A stretch of DNA of 64,000 nt from Bedellia somnulentella (lineage: Eukaryota > Arthropoda > Insecta > Lepidoptera > Bedelliidae): contig OY755179.1 in NCBI GenBank assembly GCA_963576735.1, forward strand, positions 1,612,001 to 1,676,000. Reading direction: 5' to 3'. The notes beneath the pieces are model-generated. The model was given only the letters and a program-made list of their open reading frames with translations, had not been told where the DNA came from and did not search any database. Below, in pieces: positions 1 through 11,782 of this stretch (position 1 is its first letter; each line of letters starts with the position of its first letter). The translations under genes were made by a program, and so were the position numbers.

Positions 1-2070
1 CTACATTAAATATTAAAGATGTGTCATCTGCAAACATAACTATCTCAGAATACTTTTGTACCATAAATGGTAAATCATTAATATAAATCAGAAACAGTAA
101 TGGGCCAAGTATAGAACCTTGAGGAACGCCCATCTCTATTTCCGATCCTTTCGACGTGGTTCCATTAATATCTACCTTTAAAGTTCTTTTATCAAGATAT
201 GATGCCATTAATTTCAGTGCTTGCTCGTCAAAACCGTAATATTTAAGTTTAGTCAACGCTATTTCCTTTTTTACACAATCAAAAGCTTTTGTGAGGTCAC
301 AAAATATACCTAACGCATCCCGGGAGGTTTCCCATGAATTAAATATATGTTTTATTAGTGACACTCCTGCATCTACAGTAGACCTACCTTTAGTAAAACC
401 ATATTGCTCGTCATGGAATATATTATTTTTATTGAAATATGAAAGCATTTGGTTGGACATGATTTTCTCGAAAACCTTACTGAGAACTGGTAAAATAGAA
501 ATAGGCCTATAGTTGGTAAAGTCCTGACTATCTCCTGATTTATGTAGTGGGATGAGCCTACTTAACTTCATACAGTCTGGAAATTCTCCTATATCTATAC
601 ATTTATTAAAAAGTATCGTTAAATGGGGAGCGATTATATTTATTATTCTGTTTATGACGAAAACTGACATTCCTGTTATGTCTTCGGTTTTTTTAAGATT
701 AATGGTTTTAAAATTTTTAATTATATCATTACTGTCAACATACTTGAAAGAAAACTGTGCTGTTGTTTTGGTAACATTTTGTTCCAACAACTCAAGAGCT
801 TTTTGGGGACATGAATTTAATTTCTCTGTTGTCTGAGAATGTTATTTATAAAATGATTTTCAAAAATGTCAGCAATTTGTGATCTTGACTGTATCAGTTC
901 ATTATCTAATAATAAATTGAGATCATGCGGGGACTTTAGTTTTCCAGTTTCACTGTTAATTATTTTCCAGACAGTCTTACTTTTGTTAGAAGAATTCTTA
1001 ATTTTATGTTTTATGCATCTAGATTTAGCTTCACCACAAACTTTTTTGAAAATTTTTGAATAATTTCTGACATAAATAATAAAATCTTGGTTGAAGTTAT
1101 AGGACTTTTCTCTATAAATGTTATACAGGTGATCTCTACTTATTCTAATTCCAGCGGTGGCCCATTCAGCAAAAGAGCATTTTGTATTACATAGTATTAC
1201 CTTAGTTTTAAAGATTTTGTTAAATTCTGTTTTTAGCTCATTGATGAAAGAAAGACAATTCTCTAATGTTTCACTGCTTCTCATTGGGGGGCTGATGCTA
1301 GACCTAATATTATTTTCAAATAAGCTAAGTTTTTTTTCAGTTATCTGTCTACATACAATTGACTTTTTTTTTTCAATGGTTAATTCTAAATTTATGAATT
1401 GTCCCTTGTGGTCTGAGGTAATGCTATCAAAAAGGAAGTGACCAGAGTAGTCACAATTGCAATAAATATTATCTAAACATGTTGCAGAGGTCGAGGTAAT
1501 TCGGGTTGGCTCATTAAATACATTTAGAAGATTAAATGATTGAAAAAATGTTAAGATTCTCTCCTTTACTAGACCCTCACCTAATAAGTCAACATTGAAA
1601 TCCCCACAAACTACAACCTCTCTGGAGCTGCGGGAAGCCATCCCCAAAGCATCCTCCATTGCTGCTTCAAAGATGTCATAGTTACCTTTGGGTGGGCGAT
1701 ATACACACAAAATTATATACTTGCTCAATTCAATGCATGAGATTTCTACATGTTGTTCAACAGAGAGTCTACAGATGTCTTTTCTTTCTTTAAATTTAAT
1801 GTCTACATATAATAGTATCATACTACCCCCACACATTATGGACTCTCTGTTAAAACAACTGCCCACCGTGTAATTCTTTAAACTAAAGTTCATTTGTTCT
1901 GTTTTTAACCAGTGTTCTGTCAAACAAAGTATTTTAACATTGTACTTATTAACGAATAACTCTAATTCTAATAATTTGCAGGAAAGGCTCTGTATGTTCT
2001 GATGAACTAGTGAAATATATGCCTTTTCCTTTGTCTTACTACCTAGTTTAAAGCTAAATTTGCAGATACA
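1..2070 (-). pseudogene. CR1/Daphne-like non-LTR retrotransposon, endonuclease and reverse transcriptase, frameshifted, runs off left edge
   Basis: Read on -, the frame is open from about 2070 (just after a TAA at 2071-2073) down to 817 and encodes an AP-type endonuclease: an N-terminal LCLTEHW block, YRPPKGNYD, the catalytic CGDFNVDLL and a C-terminal TSDHKGQFI. Coding then continues in another frame from about 835 down to base 1 with reverse transcriptase blocks NYRPISILP, GFTKGRSTVD, DLTKAFDCV, GVPQGSILGPLLF and FADDTSLIF. The two halves are separated by one indel near 835, so this copy cannot make the full protein. The wording of the RT blocks resembles CR1/L2/Daphne elements (family knowledge); the clade is not certain. 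No 5' end or target duplication was found, and the 3' end lies outside the window. It probably lies in an intron of the homeobox gene. Confidence 0.88.
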
Positions 2071-2073
2071 TTA

Positions 2074-3070
2074 GTACTTGTACTAATAACTGCATCCAAG
2101 TGAGGGGATCTCTACCCGACAGCTTTTTCAATGTCAAAAAGTATCTAATGATTTTATTATTATTATTATGATGAATCAAAGAATATTTTAAACAAGCAAA
2201 GTAAAGGTCAGGAAAATTAGAGTCATGTCATGTTAGATAGATGTTACCAAAACACATTGAAAGAAATAATTTTGCTTAGATCGGTTAAATTCAAACCGAT
2301 TTCTAGTTTTAATTTAATACTCAAGTATCGATTTCAATAATATAAGCATACATACATTTCAACAATTTATATTATTGGTCTTTTACGAATACAATACAAT
2401 GAAGTAATATGAATAACTTAACAAAATGTATATCACTATACCTATATCATTAAATGTGCAACAGAATTTCAGTGATTCGGTGAGTTAGTGTTTCTATAAC
2501 CATTTATTTATAAACAGGTAGATATTCAGCTAAGCCCTCTCCTACTGGAAGAAAATATAAAGATCATAATATAGACAATACAGTGTCTTTAAATTCGGTT
2601 CAAAATATAATATAAATAACTTTTGATCGTTGAGATCAAAGGAGGATTGGCACAAATGTATGGCACCTGGAACCAGCACCAATCAGGATGAGTGATACGT
2701 CGTTGGAAAGGTTATTTTTTTGTACAATATAAATAACTAAAGCGCTTGTCCTAAATTGCTGCCGATTTGAGAAAGATTACTTTAAAAGTTTTATTTTTGA
2801 AAAGACTGTTCGTCATGTTTTTGATACATTTTCGTTTTAATTATGACAATTTATTGCAAACTCTAACAGTTTTTAACACGGTATTTTCTAAGATTTTCAC
2901 GATTGCACATTATAATTAAAACAACTTTTGACTTTCGGATATTTTAACACGCTTTTATTAGGTCGACCTGTATGTATGTAACTATGTAATCAAATCTAAG
3001 AAAACTAATTTAACCATCTTCTAAAGGTCATAGCGTTATGAAAATTGGCAGTTGTATGTGATTTCGATGA
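2074..3070. other. AT-rich non-coding stretch, nothing recognised
   Basis: No coding frame with family resemblance. A short stretch at about 2925-2965 (acttttgactttcgg, then aacacgcttttat) resembles the ends of the inverted-repeat element at 3571-4104, so an older relative may be present here. Confidence 0.4.
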
Positions 3071-3071
3071 C

Positions 3072-3535
3072 AATACAATAATATGGTACTGTCGAGCTGA
3101 TCTGATGATGGAGCCGGAAGATATGAACTGGAACCTCATGATGGATGATCGTATCATAGCCGTGTTTGGACTTGTTAAAAAGGTCTTGTAATGAACGTTG
3201 ACCATGATTAGGTTTCAAGGTCTGATGATGAAGCCGGAAGATAGGCACTAGCATTCCATGATGAAATATCGTATCATAGCCGTGTTTGGACTTGTTAGAA
3301 AGGTCTTGTACTGAACCTTGACCACGATTAGGTTTTAAGGTCTGAATACAATAATATGGTACTGTCGAGCTCATCTGATGATGGAGCCGGAAGATATTAA
3401 CTGGAACTTAATGATAGATGATCGTATTATAGCCGTATTTGGACTTGTTAGAAAGGTCTTGTAATGAACTTTGACCACGAAACGAACTTTGACCAAGATT
3501 AGGTTTCAAGGTCTGAATACAATAATATGGATGTT
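3072..3535. repeat. degenerate direct repeat, three units
   Basis: Three imperfect copies of a unit containing tgatgatg(g/a)agccggaag and gccgt(g/a)tttggacttgtta begin at about 3101, 3221 and 3374. Units 1 and 3 are preceded by, and unit 3 followed by, a shared acaataatatgg motif. Spacings are about 120 and 153 bp, the difference being the linker. No protein resemblance was seen. Confidence 0.75.
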
Positions 3536-3570
3536 TAAAATATGCCATTAGCAAAGACTAAAAAGCATAA

Positions 3571-4104
3571 AATAAATTAATAGTTTAAAAAACACTAAAA
3601 AACACGCTTTTATAAGTGCACTTAAAAGTCAAAAATAAATTACGGGTCGTTCAAGTTGTCTCTATTTCTGGGCTGAAGTGTAAACTATGTGCTTTTAATT
3701 ATAATATTTGATTGTAAAAGCGTGGGGTGCTGGAGCAGGAAAAACTTTCTTGTAAACAAATACACGAACAAAAACTCTACATTTTGCTACTGTTGACTAG
3801 TACTTTGAACAGACTGTTTAATATAGAGCCTCCAACTAGTGGTGCTGCTACTCTAGTTAGAGTGCCGATCTCTGTAACCTGCTTCCCGAAACATCGCTTA
3901 ACTTGATTTCTTAGCAAGGTTAACAAAAAATCTTTCCTTTTCCAGCGCCCCACGCTTTTACTATCAAATATTATAATTAAAAGCACATAGTTTACACTTC
4001 AGCCCAGAAATAGAGACAACTTAAACGACCCGTAATTTATTTTTGACTTTTAAGTGCACTTATAAAAGCGTGTTTTTTAGTGTTTTTTAAACTATTAATT
4101 TATT
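3571..4104. mobile_element. fold-back element with about 165-bp terminal inverted repeats
   Basis: The sequence from 3571 (aataaattaatagtttaaaa) to about 3740 reappears reverse-complemented at about 3935-4104, with only scattered mismatches. A unique core of about 190 bp separates the arms. There is no coding capacity. It looks like a MITE or fold-back DNA transposon; the superfamily could not be assigned because no clear target duplication was found. Confidence 0.8.
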
Positions 4105-4360
4105 TACAAGGTCGCTTCAGCATTGAGATGATTTAAGTATAACACATTTACTAAGTTACAACAGAAACATGAATTATCATAATTTCACATAATTAACGAA
4201 ATCAAGATATTCAAAAAACTGTACATCAAAATCGGCAGCTTTAACAAGATTGCTCCCATAGTCTTTTTTTTCTACACTAACAGGGCTTTAGAATAACATA
4301 TGATTCAACTTGATTGAGAGTCATTAAACATACAAATGACTACTAGACAATACTAAAACT

Positions 4361-4526
4361 TACATACATACATATACTCACGGCTGTAAATCCCTAGAAG
4401 GGGTAGCCAGATCCAAGGAATTATAAATTCCTCAGCCACTTTTGGAAGTTGCGTGGGGAAAAGATGGTGAAATAAAGGTTTTTGGTGGTGGTGTTTTTGG
4501 AGGTTAAAAGCCCCAATACCGTTAGT
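4361..4526 (-). mobile_element. SINE-A copy, truncated, antisense
   Basis: Starts with tacatacatacatatactc, the reverse complement of the family tail, and runs through the ggggtagccag and ctcagccacttttggaag motifs before diverging near 4500. The head (gtgtagtgtcgg) is missing. Confidence 0.85.
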
Positions 4527-4800
4527 TAAATAATAAATACTAAAACTTGTACCGCTAAATGTAGTAATATATTATAGTATAGTGCAGAGGTTTTGTTATT
4601 ACTGTTGTTGAGGTGATTTTACCGTAATCATATGAGTTTACAAAACTTCGTTCAAGTAAATCTATCCTTTCTCCGTGAAAGCGCATAAAATCCGCCGTAG
4701 TAAGTTTTACCTTCAATATTGTGGATGGAGCAAATATAGACAAAACTTATTTCTTTACCCTTAAAAAAAAGATTTTCGAAAGTTATTATTATAATTCTTA
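4527..4800. other. non-coding, nothing recognised
   Basis: AT-rich sequence without a family match between a SINE-A fragment and the inverted-repeat boundary at about 4803. Confidence 0.4.
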
Positions 4801-4886
4801 ACAAAAAGAAAACCGACTTAAAAAAAACAACCGAAAATAAACAATCAAGTACTTAAAAGTAAGAAATAAGTTTGTTTTATTAAATA

Positions 4887-5704
4887 CTAGTGGATCGTCC
4901 CAGCTTCGCACGGGTAGCGTTGTTTCTTTAAATATCTGGGGTTTCTTTCTTCAGTCACTGCTCAAGCATTGTGAAATTCAGCACAATGTTTTCAATTTAT
5001 TAAATTTATAGCACTCCCTAAACAGTGTAATTTGGTGATTTTAAATGCGCTTTGATGAACGGTTCAGTATTTCCGTTTAATAGCAAATTTTTTAATAAAA
5101 CGCTATGAAGTATTTATAACAATCTAAAAAATAAATCATTACGTGATTCAGGATGCAACTACTCGCGCCATCTAGTATGTTATATGTAAATTAGTAAAGA
5201 TTTGGTTTTGATCACGGGCGCGATGGCTTATTTTATGTATAATTTCAGTGTTTGTCTACCGATTTCTATGATTCTTTTTTTATTGAATAGGTAATAATGT
5301 TACCTTTTTTAAATTTGGGATGAGTGAGACGTTTACAAACGTAAGACTAAACAAATATAATCAGAATGATCCGAACTGCTAAGCTATCAGGAATTACACG
5401 TGTTATTGTGAGTCAACCGTAAAAGATAGACATAAACTGTTATGGATTTTTTTTTAGATAATTTTGTGAAGATTATTTCCGTCATACATGATTTCTATGT
5501 AAGTTTAACCATTGAGGCTGCACACGCGACGGAAGCTTAAAAAATGGAGTAACTTCTCCCTTTTTCCCAAAATTACCCAAAATTCCCCTTTACTACTCTG
5601 CTGAAAAGTATACAAAAACCTGCGCAGGTGTATGAAGAATAATTGTACCAAGTTTCGTTAAAATCCGTCGAGTAGTTTTTGTTTCCATAAGGAACATACA
5701 AACC

Positions 5705-5762
<58 letters not shown>

Positions 5763-5881
5763 AATTTTACTGATTGCATTTTTGGCATCAGTATCGATCC
5801 CTAATCACCACCTGATGGTTATTTTGAAAATATATTTCATGTACAGAATTGACCTCTCTACAGATTTATTATAAGTATAGA
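4887..5881 (-). mobile_element. non-autonomous Helitron
   Basis: Read on -, the element begins TCTATACTTATAATAAA next to a host A, the typical lepidopteran Helitron 5' end. It ends in a GC-rich hairpin (CCCGTGCGAAGC...) followed by CTAG with host T. Helitrons insert between A and T without target duplication, which fits. No Rep/helicase reading frame remains. The element carries a (CAGA)n tract at 5701-5760. Confidence 0.82.
5701..5760. repeat. (CAGA)n microsatellite
   Basis: About fourteen uninterrupted tetranucleotide units inside the Helitron. The apparent VCLSVCLS reading on - is only the translated microsatellite. Confidence 0.97.
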
Positions 5882-6155
5882 TGAGTACTGTGATTAACAC
5901 CTTAGGAATTTCTTTATTCCACACGCGTCAGTTCAACCTATCTAAATGTTAAAATTCTCTTAAATTAATTTGTGAGATTTCAGATCATGATTAGGATATC
6001 AGACCCTGATATCCTCATCATGGTACCATTCCGGGAGTATCTTCTTTCTAATAAAAAAATAATAATCAAAATCGGTTCATAAATGGCAAAGTAATCGGCG
6101 AACAAACGGAAAAAAATGGTCGAAATGAGAACACTCTTTTTTTAAGTCGGTTAAA

Positions 6156-7280
6156 AATAGCTCAGTTCAATATAAAAGTCTTGAAAACCAACTAATTTGC
6201 CAATATTTTTTTTACTGATGGCAAGAATTGAAATCGATAGGATTTAAAACGATGCAGTCAATTTAAATCACATCATCTTAACATAGTACAGTGTCCATTC
6301 CATATTTTCTATACTTTTCCCAGAATACAAATTGAAATATCTGCGATGCGATATGCAGGATTTAAATCGATTCAAACTTTTTTTTTTGGTACTCCGCGGG
6401 ATATGGATATAGTATGTAAAATATTATGAATGAATACAGGAGTCCATCGGGCAGAAAAGTGTTTTGACCGCGTTGAGCCCATCAAAAGATCGCCAGAAGA
6501 GCGACCACCCGCAGTGCTGGGAACTTTCGTTTGCTTGTTTGTGCGTTCGTTCGCTCCTACTAAGTTCTGCTGAAGTGGAAGCGCCGACAATCGCCACGTT
6601 GTAAGAAACATCAATGACATGCTCGTACAACAGACACAATGTGCTCCTGGATTACACGACTCGCTGCCCCCATTGCCCCGTTCGGTAGCTGCGATCTATA
6701 AAACGAAATTGGGTCGTCCAATATACACAATTGTCCGCGATTAACACGGAGGATTAAAATGTATTCAATGGATTTCTATTTCTTTGCGTTATGAGTTCAT
6801 ATTCTTTCAAAATTGTTATTTTCATCACTATGAAATGTCTATTAGTCCTCGCTTTTATTCAATTTATTGGAACCGTTTCGAGATACATTTTTGACAGGGC
6901 GTGGCAATATGACTATAGAACCCAAAAGATATATTATTGTACCAAGAAAATATTTATTAATTTGTATCTTATTTTATGCTTATTTATTCATTATATTGAA
7001 AAGTGATTGATTCTTATTTTTTGCGTATGTTCTCTCCTGGTCGGTTCTATCTCCTTCGAAACTTTACTTTCATCCATCCGATCCATCCGCTCCATGAGCG
7101 GAAACCACCTCAATGTCGCTTTTCCATCTTGCACACAACGACATCTTGCTCTCCACATCGATCATTCATCAGGATATTTCTCACTCTGTCGCTCAACCTT
7201 ATACTAGATTTTCAGAGGGATGTCATTATCATTACCACTGAGACACTAAAAAAAGGCCGGAGGTCTCGGACATTAAACCC
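6156..7280. other. probable intron of the homeobox gene, nothing recognised
   Basis: The stretch at 6420-6720 is less AT-rich than its surroundings and does not match any repeat family of the window. No homeodomain helix 1 or 2 could be read here in any frame, so the preceding exon of the homeobox gene is not in this interval as far as I can see. Confidence 0.4.
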
Positions 7281-7284
7281 ACTT

Positions 7285-7470
7285 TAAGGATATTGCGACT
7301 TGAACCACCTGATTAATCGACAATTAAATTAATTTCATGCTGTCGGAGGTCTTTTAGCCATCTGTTAGTCTGCCAACCCGCACTAAGCCTGTGTGGTGGA
7401 CTATGACGTTATCGCCCTATTCGGGCTAAGCCCGAGCCCCTCGCTGGGGACACATATATGGCCTATGATG
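7285..7470 (+). mobile_element. SINE-D copy
   Basis: Contains ggtggactatgac, ccctattcgggct and gcccgagcccctcgctgg, matching the copies at about 17315-17500 (+) and 62745-62905 (-). It ends just before the homeobox exon, close to its splice acceptor. Confidence 0.65.
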
Positions 7471-7505
7471 GATGACTGATGAATTAAACTTTACATTTGT
7501 TCTAG

Positions 7506-7694
7506 GTATGGTTCAAGAACCGTCGAGCAAAGTGGCGCAAACAGAAACGCGAGGAGCAAGAGCGCATGCGAAAACTACAAGAAGAGCGAAGTTGCGGGCG
7601 CGCGGGGGCAGCACTGTCGGTCCCCCCGCCGCCGCCCCCCGCGCACTCCCCGCGGTACTCCGACCACTCAGACTCCGACGTCGAGGTCGCATAA
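7506..7694 (+). CDS. gsc: homeobox protein, terminal coding exon, goosecoid-like (partial)
   Basis: A splice acceptor (ttgttctag) precedes 7506. The exon opens in phase 0 with [20 protein letters not shown], which is the second half of homeodomain helix 3 with the invariant WF.N and the K at position 50 typical of goosecoid, bicoid and otd classes. It continues with [10 protein letters not shown], a proline run and an acidic [11 protein letters not shown] end, stopping with TAA at 7692-7694: 62 residues in all. Insect Goosecoid proteins carry the KREEQERLRKLQEE extension after the homeodomain, and an intron before VWF is a common position (family knowledge). The protein is a nuclear transcription factor binding TAATCC-type sites. 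Upstream exons were not found, so the preceding intron is at least 7.5 kb. Other K50 paired-class genes are possible. Confidence 0.82.
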   Translation, partial: VWFKNRRAKWRKQKREEQERMRKLQEERSCGRAGAALSVPPPPPPAHSPRYSDHSDSDVEVA

Positions 7695-7732
7695 AACGCG
7701 CCACAGACTATTAAGTGAAGACTATCGAATGC

Positions 7733-7738
7733 AATAAA
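7733..7738 (+). promoter_or_regulatory. poly(A) signal of the homeobox gene
   Basis: AATAAA lies 39 bases after the stop codon. A further AATAAA at about 8244 could serve a longer 3' end. Confidence 0.6.
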
Positions 7739-7739
7739 T

Positions 7740-8835
7740 ATATCTGATCAGTTCAGTGTGTTATATCAGTGTTGTGATGTGATTCTTGTAAAGATGATTT
7801 ACAAAACATACTATATAGACTTATACGTATATTGCTTTATTTGTTCGCATACAGTTAAAATTACAGGTATCATCAGACATAGTGGAAGACAGATTTAAAT
7901 TATTTAAGGCCTGTATTTATTTCCATATCTATATTTCGATGTATTTCTTAGAACGAACCCAATTATTTTAATGCTTTAAAAGTTATAAATATAATTTTAT
8001 AAATAACAAAGTGTATGTCAGCATAACCAATAGTAAGAAATTGTTTAACTTAAGATAACCATATAACCTTATTATTACTATGTCATTAGGTTATGTTGCT
8101 GCATTTGTAAAGATATAAAAATACAAGTAAGAAATCACAAGGGTGTGTAATATTTTGATGAAAATTTTATGACTAAGAAATTTTACTTACTTACTTTATG
8201 GAATCGCGATATAAAACGTATTTATTGTGATCCATTTTAAACGAAATAAATACACGCTTAACGGTACACTCATGAGAATCAAAGGTTAGTTAGTAGTATA
8301 GTTTCATCTGGTAATTAAAACAGTTTAGGATATGGCCTTTAAAAGAGCAGATAACGAGCCATTTCAGCCTAACTTTTTCAAGTTGTCACTTTTTAAGAGC
8401 TCATTCCATTTGTCTGATAGAAGACGTCTGAAAGCCACAGAATCTGAATTCAGACTAGTGGAATAACGTTCAGAACGCTAGAACTGAAATTTGTGTAGTG
8501 GAATAACAAGCGTCTGCGGCAGTAACTTCGAAGGACGTCTGAATTCAGCAACCACAAAGTGTAATAGAATAAGCTCTTTACTCCTCACACCCCGATAGGA
8601 AATAATGAGGCACCGTTCTAGACCAACACAACACTGCACTATTCAACACCACGTGACCTCACGAAAAAGGAAACTTATGGTCTCCATTACGTTATGTATG
8701 TCGCTGCAAACTGCAACTCATCCAGTGATAAAACATTCAGAAAACAAATTTTACTATATTATTAAAAGAAACAGCATAGAAGCGCGAGAAGTCATTATTC
8801 AAAATACATACATACATATTGATAGGGGACAAGAA
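7740..8835. other. intergenic or 3' untranslated DNA, nothing recognised
   Basis: AT-rich, with no coding frame of note. A stretch at 8400-8560 contains related agacgtctgaa(t/a) and ggacgtctgaattcag motifs suggesting an old internal repeat. Confidence 0.4.
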
Positions 8836-8839
8836 AGTA

Positions 8840-8973
8840 AAAATAAAGTGTCGTTGGTGATGGGTCTCCAACCGCACCGCTCAAAAACTACTTAAAAAGC
8901 CCCATATTCTTAGCGCCTCTTACGACACCCGTGGGTAGAAAGGGGAGGAGACAATCTAAGCCGGCACTACACG
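8840..8973 (-). mobile_element. SINE-A fragment, antisense head half
   Basis: Contains ggtgatgggtctccaaccgc, the cctcttacgacacccgtggg motif and the terminal taagccggcactacac. The tail half is absent. Confidence 0.8.
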
Positions 8974-8979
8974 TCACAT

Positions 8980-10275
8980 TTATCGCAAAAATAGTTCAAT
9001 CGATTTTTGTTTTTAAAAGGTATTAGGGAAATATTGAACTTTAATTTAACGTACTATTTATAGGTGTTTTCGGCCCCTCTAGGCTTAGCAGAGAGGCATA
9101 GCAATAGATTTTACAACTATTTTTATTTTTCTCTCTCAAGTGTTACCTCTTAAATTTTATTTTATTTTTTATATTATTCACTTAAAAAAATAACTTAAAG
9201 GACAATGCCAATGTTTGTATGGAATCTGGTACCCACTCCAATAGGGTTGTGTGATACATTTTAAGAAAGGGGCAGACGTATAGAATAATAATATATGAGT
9301 ACCTTCTCCTGATTATTTGTCGGAATATTTTTTTTTTATTTATTAATTCAATAGGTTTTTGTTCAAGTCATCGGTACAAAAAATCGGATTGTTGATTTTG
9401 TGTGGTCAGTGGGGCTATACAATGAAATTCTTTTTAATAAAACACTAACAATCGTCTTACTATACTATACCAATAATTAAACATCTTGAAGTGTCGATAT
9501 CCAAGAACGGACAATGATTTGGATGTAGTCGCCATAATAACTTATGTTAGCTCAAAAATACCTATAAAAAAATGTACCACACATGACTATTGGAGGGGGG
9601 TACCAAACACTTGCATTGTCCTTGGTTCGAAATATTTTAACGTTTTCGAATGTACAAATTGGACGACTTAACATGAATGATTATTTAACAATGTAAAGTG
9701 CCACAGAATGTACCGCACCACCAAAGTATAATTTTAAAATTGCTCACAATGATTGATAAATATAAAGTATTAAATATCCTTCAATTGTATATAATACCAG
9801 CTTGATAATTGGTAGCAGTTAGTTAGGTATAAAAGGAGTAACTTATATGAAATATGGACATCAATTATTTTCCTTATATTGCTTTGAATACAAAAATATG
9901 AATTGTGGCTTTTTACGATTAATATTATTCTTTGAATCAAGTATCTAAGTAAATATTGAATACACTGAATTTTATATCAAGAAAATGGGTCAATCGACGG
10001 TACAACCATTTTGATAATTCCTTATAGTTTAATAGCGGTAGTCGAGTGAACTTCAATCCTATTAAAATTCATACAATCCTAAACTATATCGTTTTCGTTG
10101 GTAACTTATGTACTTACTCATAGTATTTACGATTAAAAAAAACTGAGAAGAAGACGTTTATAGCTGAAAGTATGAAAAATTCTGGTGTTAAGACCAATTG
10201 ATTATAGATGAATTTTAGTATAGAACTCAGCGTATACTAAACATGTCTTAATTTTTGTGCCGTCGGCTCTACATA
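8980..10275. other. intergenic, nothing recognised
   Basis: AT-rich DNA without a supported gene or repeat family. The 61-codon frame at 9486-9671 has no recognisable domain. Confidence 0.4.
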
Positions 10276-10279
10276 ACTG

Positions 10280-10606
10280 GAGGCCTAGCACGAGCGTTAT
10301 TTTATCGTTCTATGGGTTAGAACGAGATAAAGTATACGATACTATATACTATCGACGACAGTCACTCATTACCAATTTCAAACTATTATCCCTTGCAGCC
10401 AGCCAAAACCAGATGCGCCGCCTACTTTTACTAATACAATAGATGTCCTTTAACATTTTTTTTTGACTTCGTTAACGCATTTCTGTGCAGATCATTTGTT
10501 TGCTACCAGACTTTTGAGCAGCTCCTATTTTAAAAGCTTCGCTACAGTAAGTGCGAAATAGATGGCTCTGTTATACCACGCGTTATCTAATTAAAAGGTC
10601 GTTTGT
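10280..10606. mobile_element. MITE-1 copy
   Basis: The left end ggcctagcacgagcg and the right end gtcgtttgtgctagcc are imperfect inverted repeats. The interior holds gcgaaatagatggct and accacgcgttatc, shared with copies at 15388-15527 and 43672-43738. Confidence 0.65.
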
Positions 10607-10925
10607 GCTAGCCGCGCTGATACGCTATCGATAAATTAAGTGTATAATATTAATAGTATTACCAATAATCGTATCCTAACAGTAGAAAGCGTGTAGATAG
10701 ATATGTATAAGTAAATGTACTTTGACTATTATGTTTGAGTAATTAGCATAAGTTCGGCACAGTTGTAAATACTATATTACCTATTATAATATTCTGTAAT
10801 TATAATAAAATTTATGAATCAATACTGTCTTTTCCTTTTTTTTACAATTATCAGCTTTTATAGAAAAATGGTTTGGCCTGTTTTAGTAAAACATACATAC
10901 ATAATCTCCTGTAATTTGTTCTTTC
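10607..10925. other. intergenic, nothing recognised
   Basis: AT-rich with no feature supported. Confidence 0.4.
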
Positions 10926-10930
10926 TGAAG

Positions 10931-10976
10931 CTCAGGCTACCCCTTCTATTTGTAGCCGTGAGTATATGTATGTATT
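10931..10976 (+). mobile_element. SINE-A tail fragment
   Basis: ctcaggctaccccttct and gtagccgtgagtatatgtat match the final 45 bp of the family. Confidence 0.7.
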
Positions 10977-11383
10977 TTCTTATTAAAATGCATCTGAACT
11001 TTAAATGTCTTGAGGTCATATCTGTAACTCAATTTGTTAAACTTATATCAATTTCACGATATCTGAAATATTTTGAACATATTCAAGAATTACCCTCACA
11101 TATTTAAATCTATCTGATCATGTCATCTATCGTGACAGTCCTTACAAGACTAGCGTATACATACTAACAAGAATCATATAAGAAGGTGCTAGTAATTTAA
11201 CACCAGTAAATAATAAAAATATCTTTGATTTAATCCCACTAAAACTTTTATTTGTTAAATTGTGCTATCTAAAGAAGGTCTGAAGAGGAAAGAATTGACG
11301 CGCGTGTATAAAATGGTTGCTGTATAATAGATAACCGGTAGAGGTTGGTCAGGATAGTACAGCGTGGCGTACATATTATCTAC
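10977..11383. other. intergenic, nothing recognised
   Basis: AT-rich with no feature supported. Confidence 0.4.
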
Positions 11384-11560
11384 TTCATCATCATCATCAT
11401 CAGCCAATAAACGTCCACTGCTGGCAATAGTCTCTAAAGATATCCTCAACGAATGGTCGTATGCTGACCTTCTCCATAGGCTTCCCATGACCTTACGGGA
11501 GGCCAACCCACACTGCATCTTAAGGTACGTGGCCGCCACTCCAGAACTACCTACTACAAC
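11384..11560 (+). repeat. dispersed lepidopteran repeat with (TCA)n start
   Basis: Starts with catcatcatcatcatcagcc and aaacgtccactgctggcaat, a motif I know as very common in lepidopteran genomes in retroelement ends. The open frames on both strands here are by-products. Confidence 0.5.
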
Positions 11561-11698
11561 AAACAAACAAGCTCCAACGGTCGTCAGTTCTGCTTACAAT
11601 GTGTCCACCCTATTTTCACTACAAATTCGCAACTCTCTACTTACCTCAAGTAGTTAAAGGCGACAGTTTAAGTATGTTAGATTTCTCTAAACATATAC

Positions 11699-11782
11699 AG
11701 ATACTCACGGGCCATTAATCCCAAAAAGGGGTAGCCAGAGCTTCGTAGCTAGAAACTACTCAGCCACATTTGGAAGTTGATT
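11699..11782 (-). mobile_element. SINE-A fragment, antisense tail
   Basis: gatactcacgg, aaaaaggggtagccagag and ctcagccacatttggaag match the tail half, with clear divergence. Confidence 0.75.

Larger units (their letters stand above)
4803..6153. mobile_element. older inverted-repeat-bounded sequence split by a Helitron
   Basis: aaccgacttaaaaaaa near 4812 and tttttttaagtcggtt near 6137 are reverse complements and bracket the Helitron at 4887-5881. This suggests an earlier element with these ends into which the Helitron moved. Its class is not determined, and the pairing could be chance in AT-rich DNA. Confidence 0.45.

Noticed and set aside
5573..5788. Protein with VCLSVCLSVCLS repeats
   Set aside because: Translation of the (CAGA)n microsatellite in the Helitron.
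6372..6639. Overlapping frames on - in the homeobox intron
   Set aside because: No domain and no conserved motif; I could not find any homeodomain half that would complete the goosecoid gene.
7472..7714. 80-codon frame rich in Arg and Ala on +
   Set aside because: It overlaps the homeobox exon in the wrong frame; the homeodomain frame explains the region.
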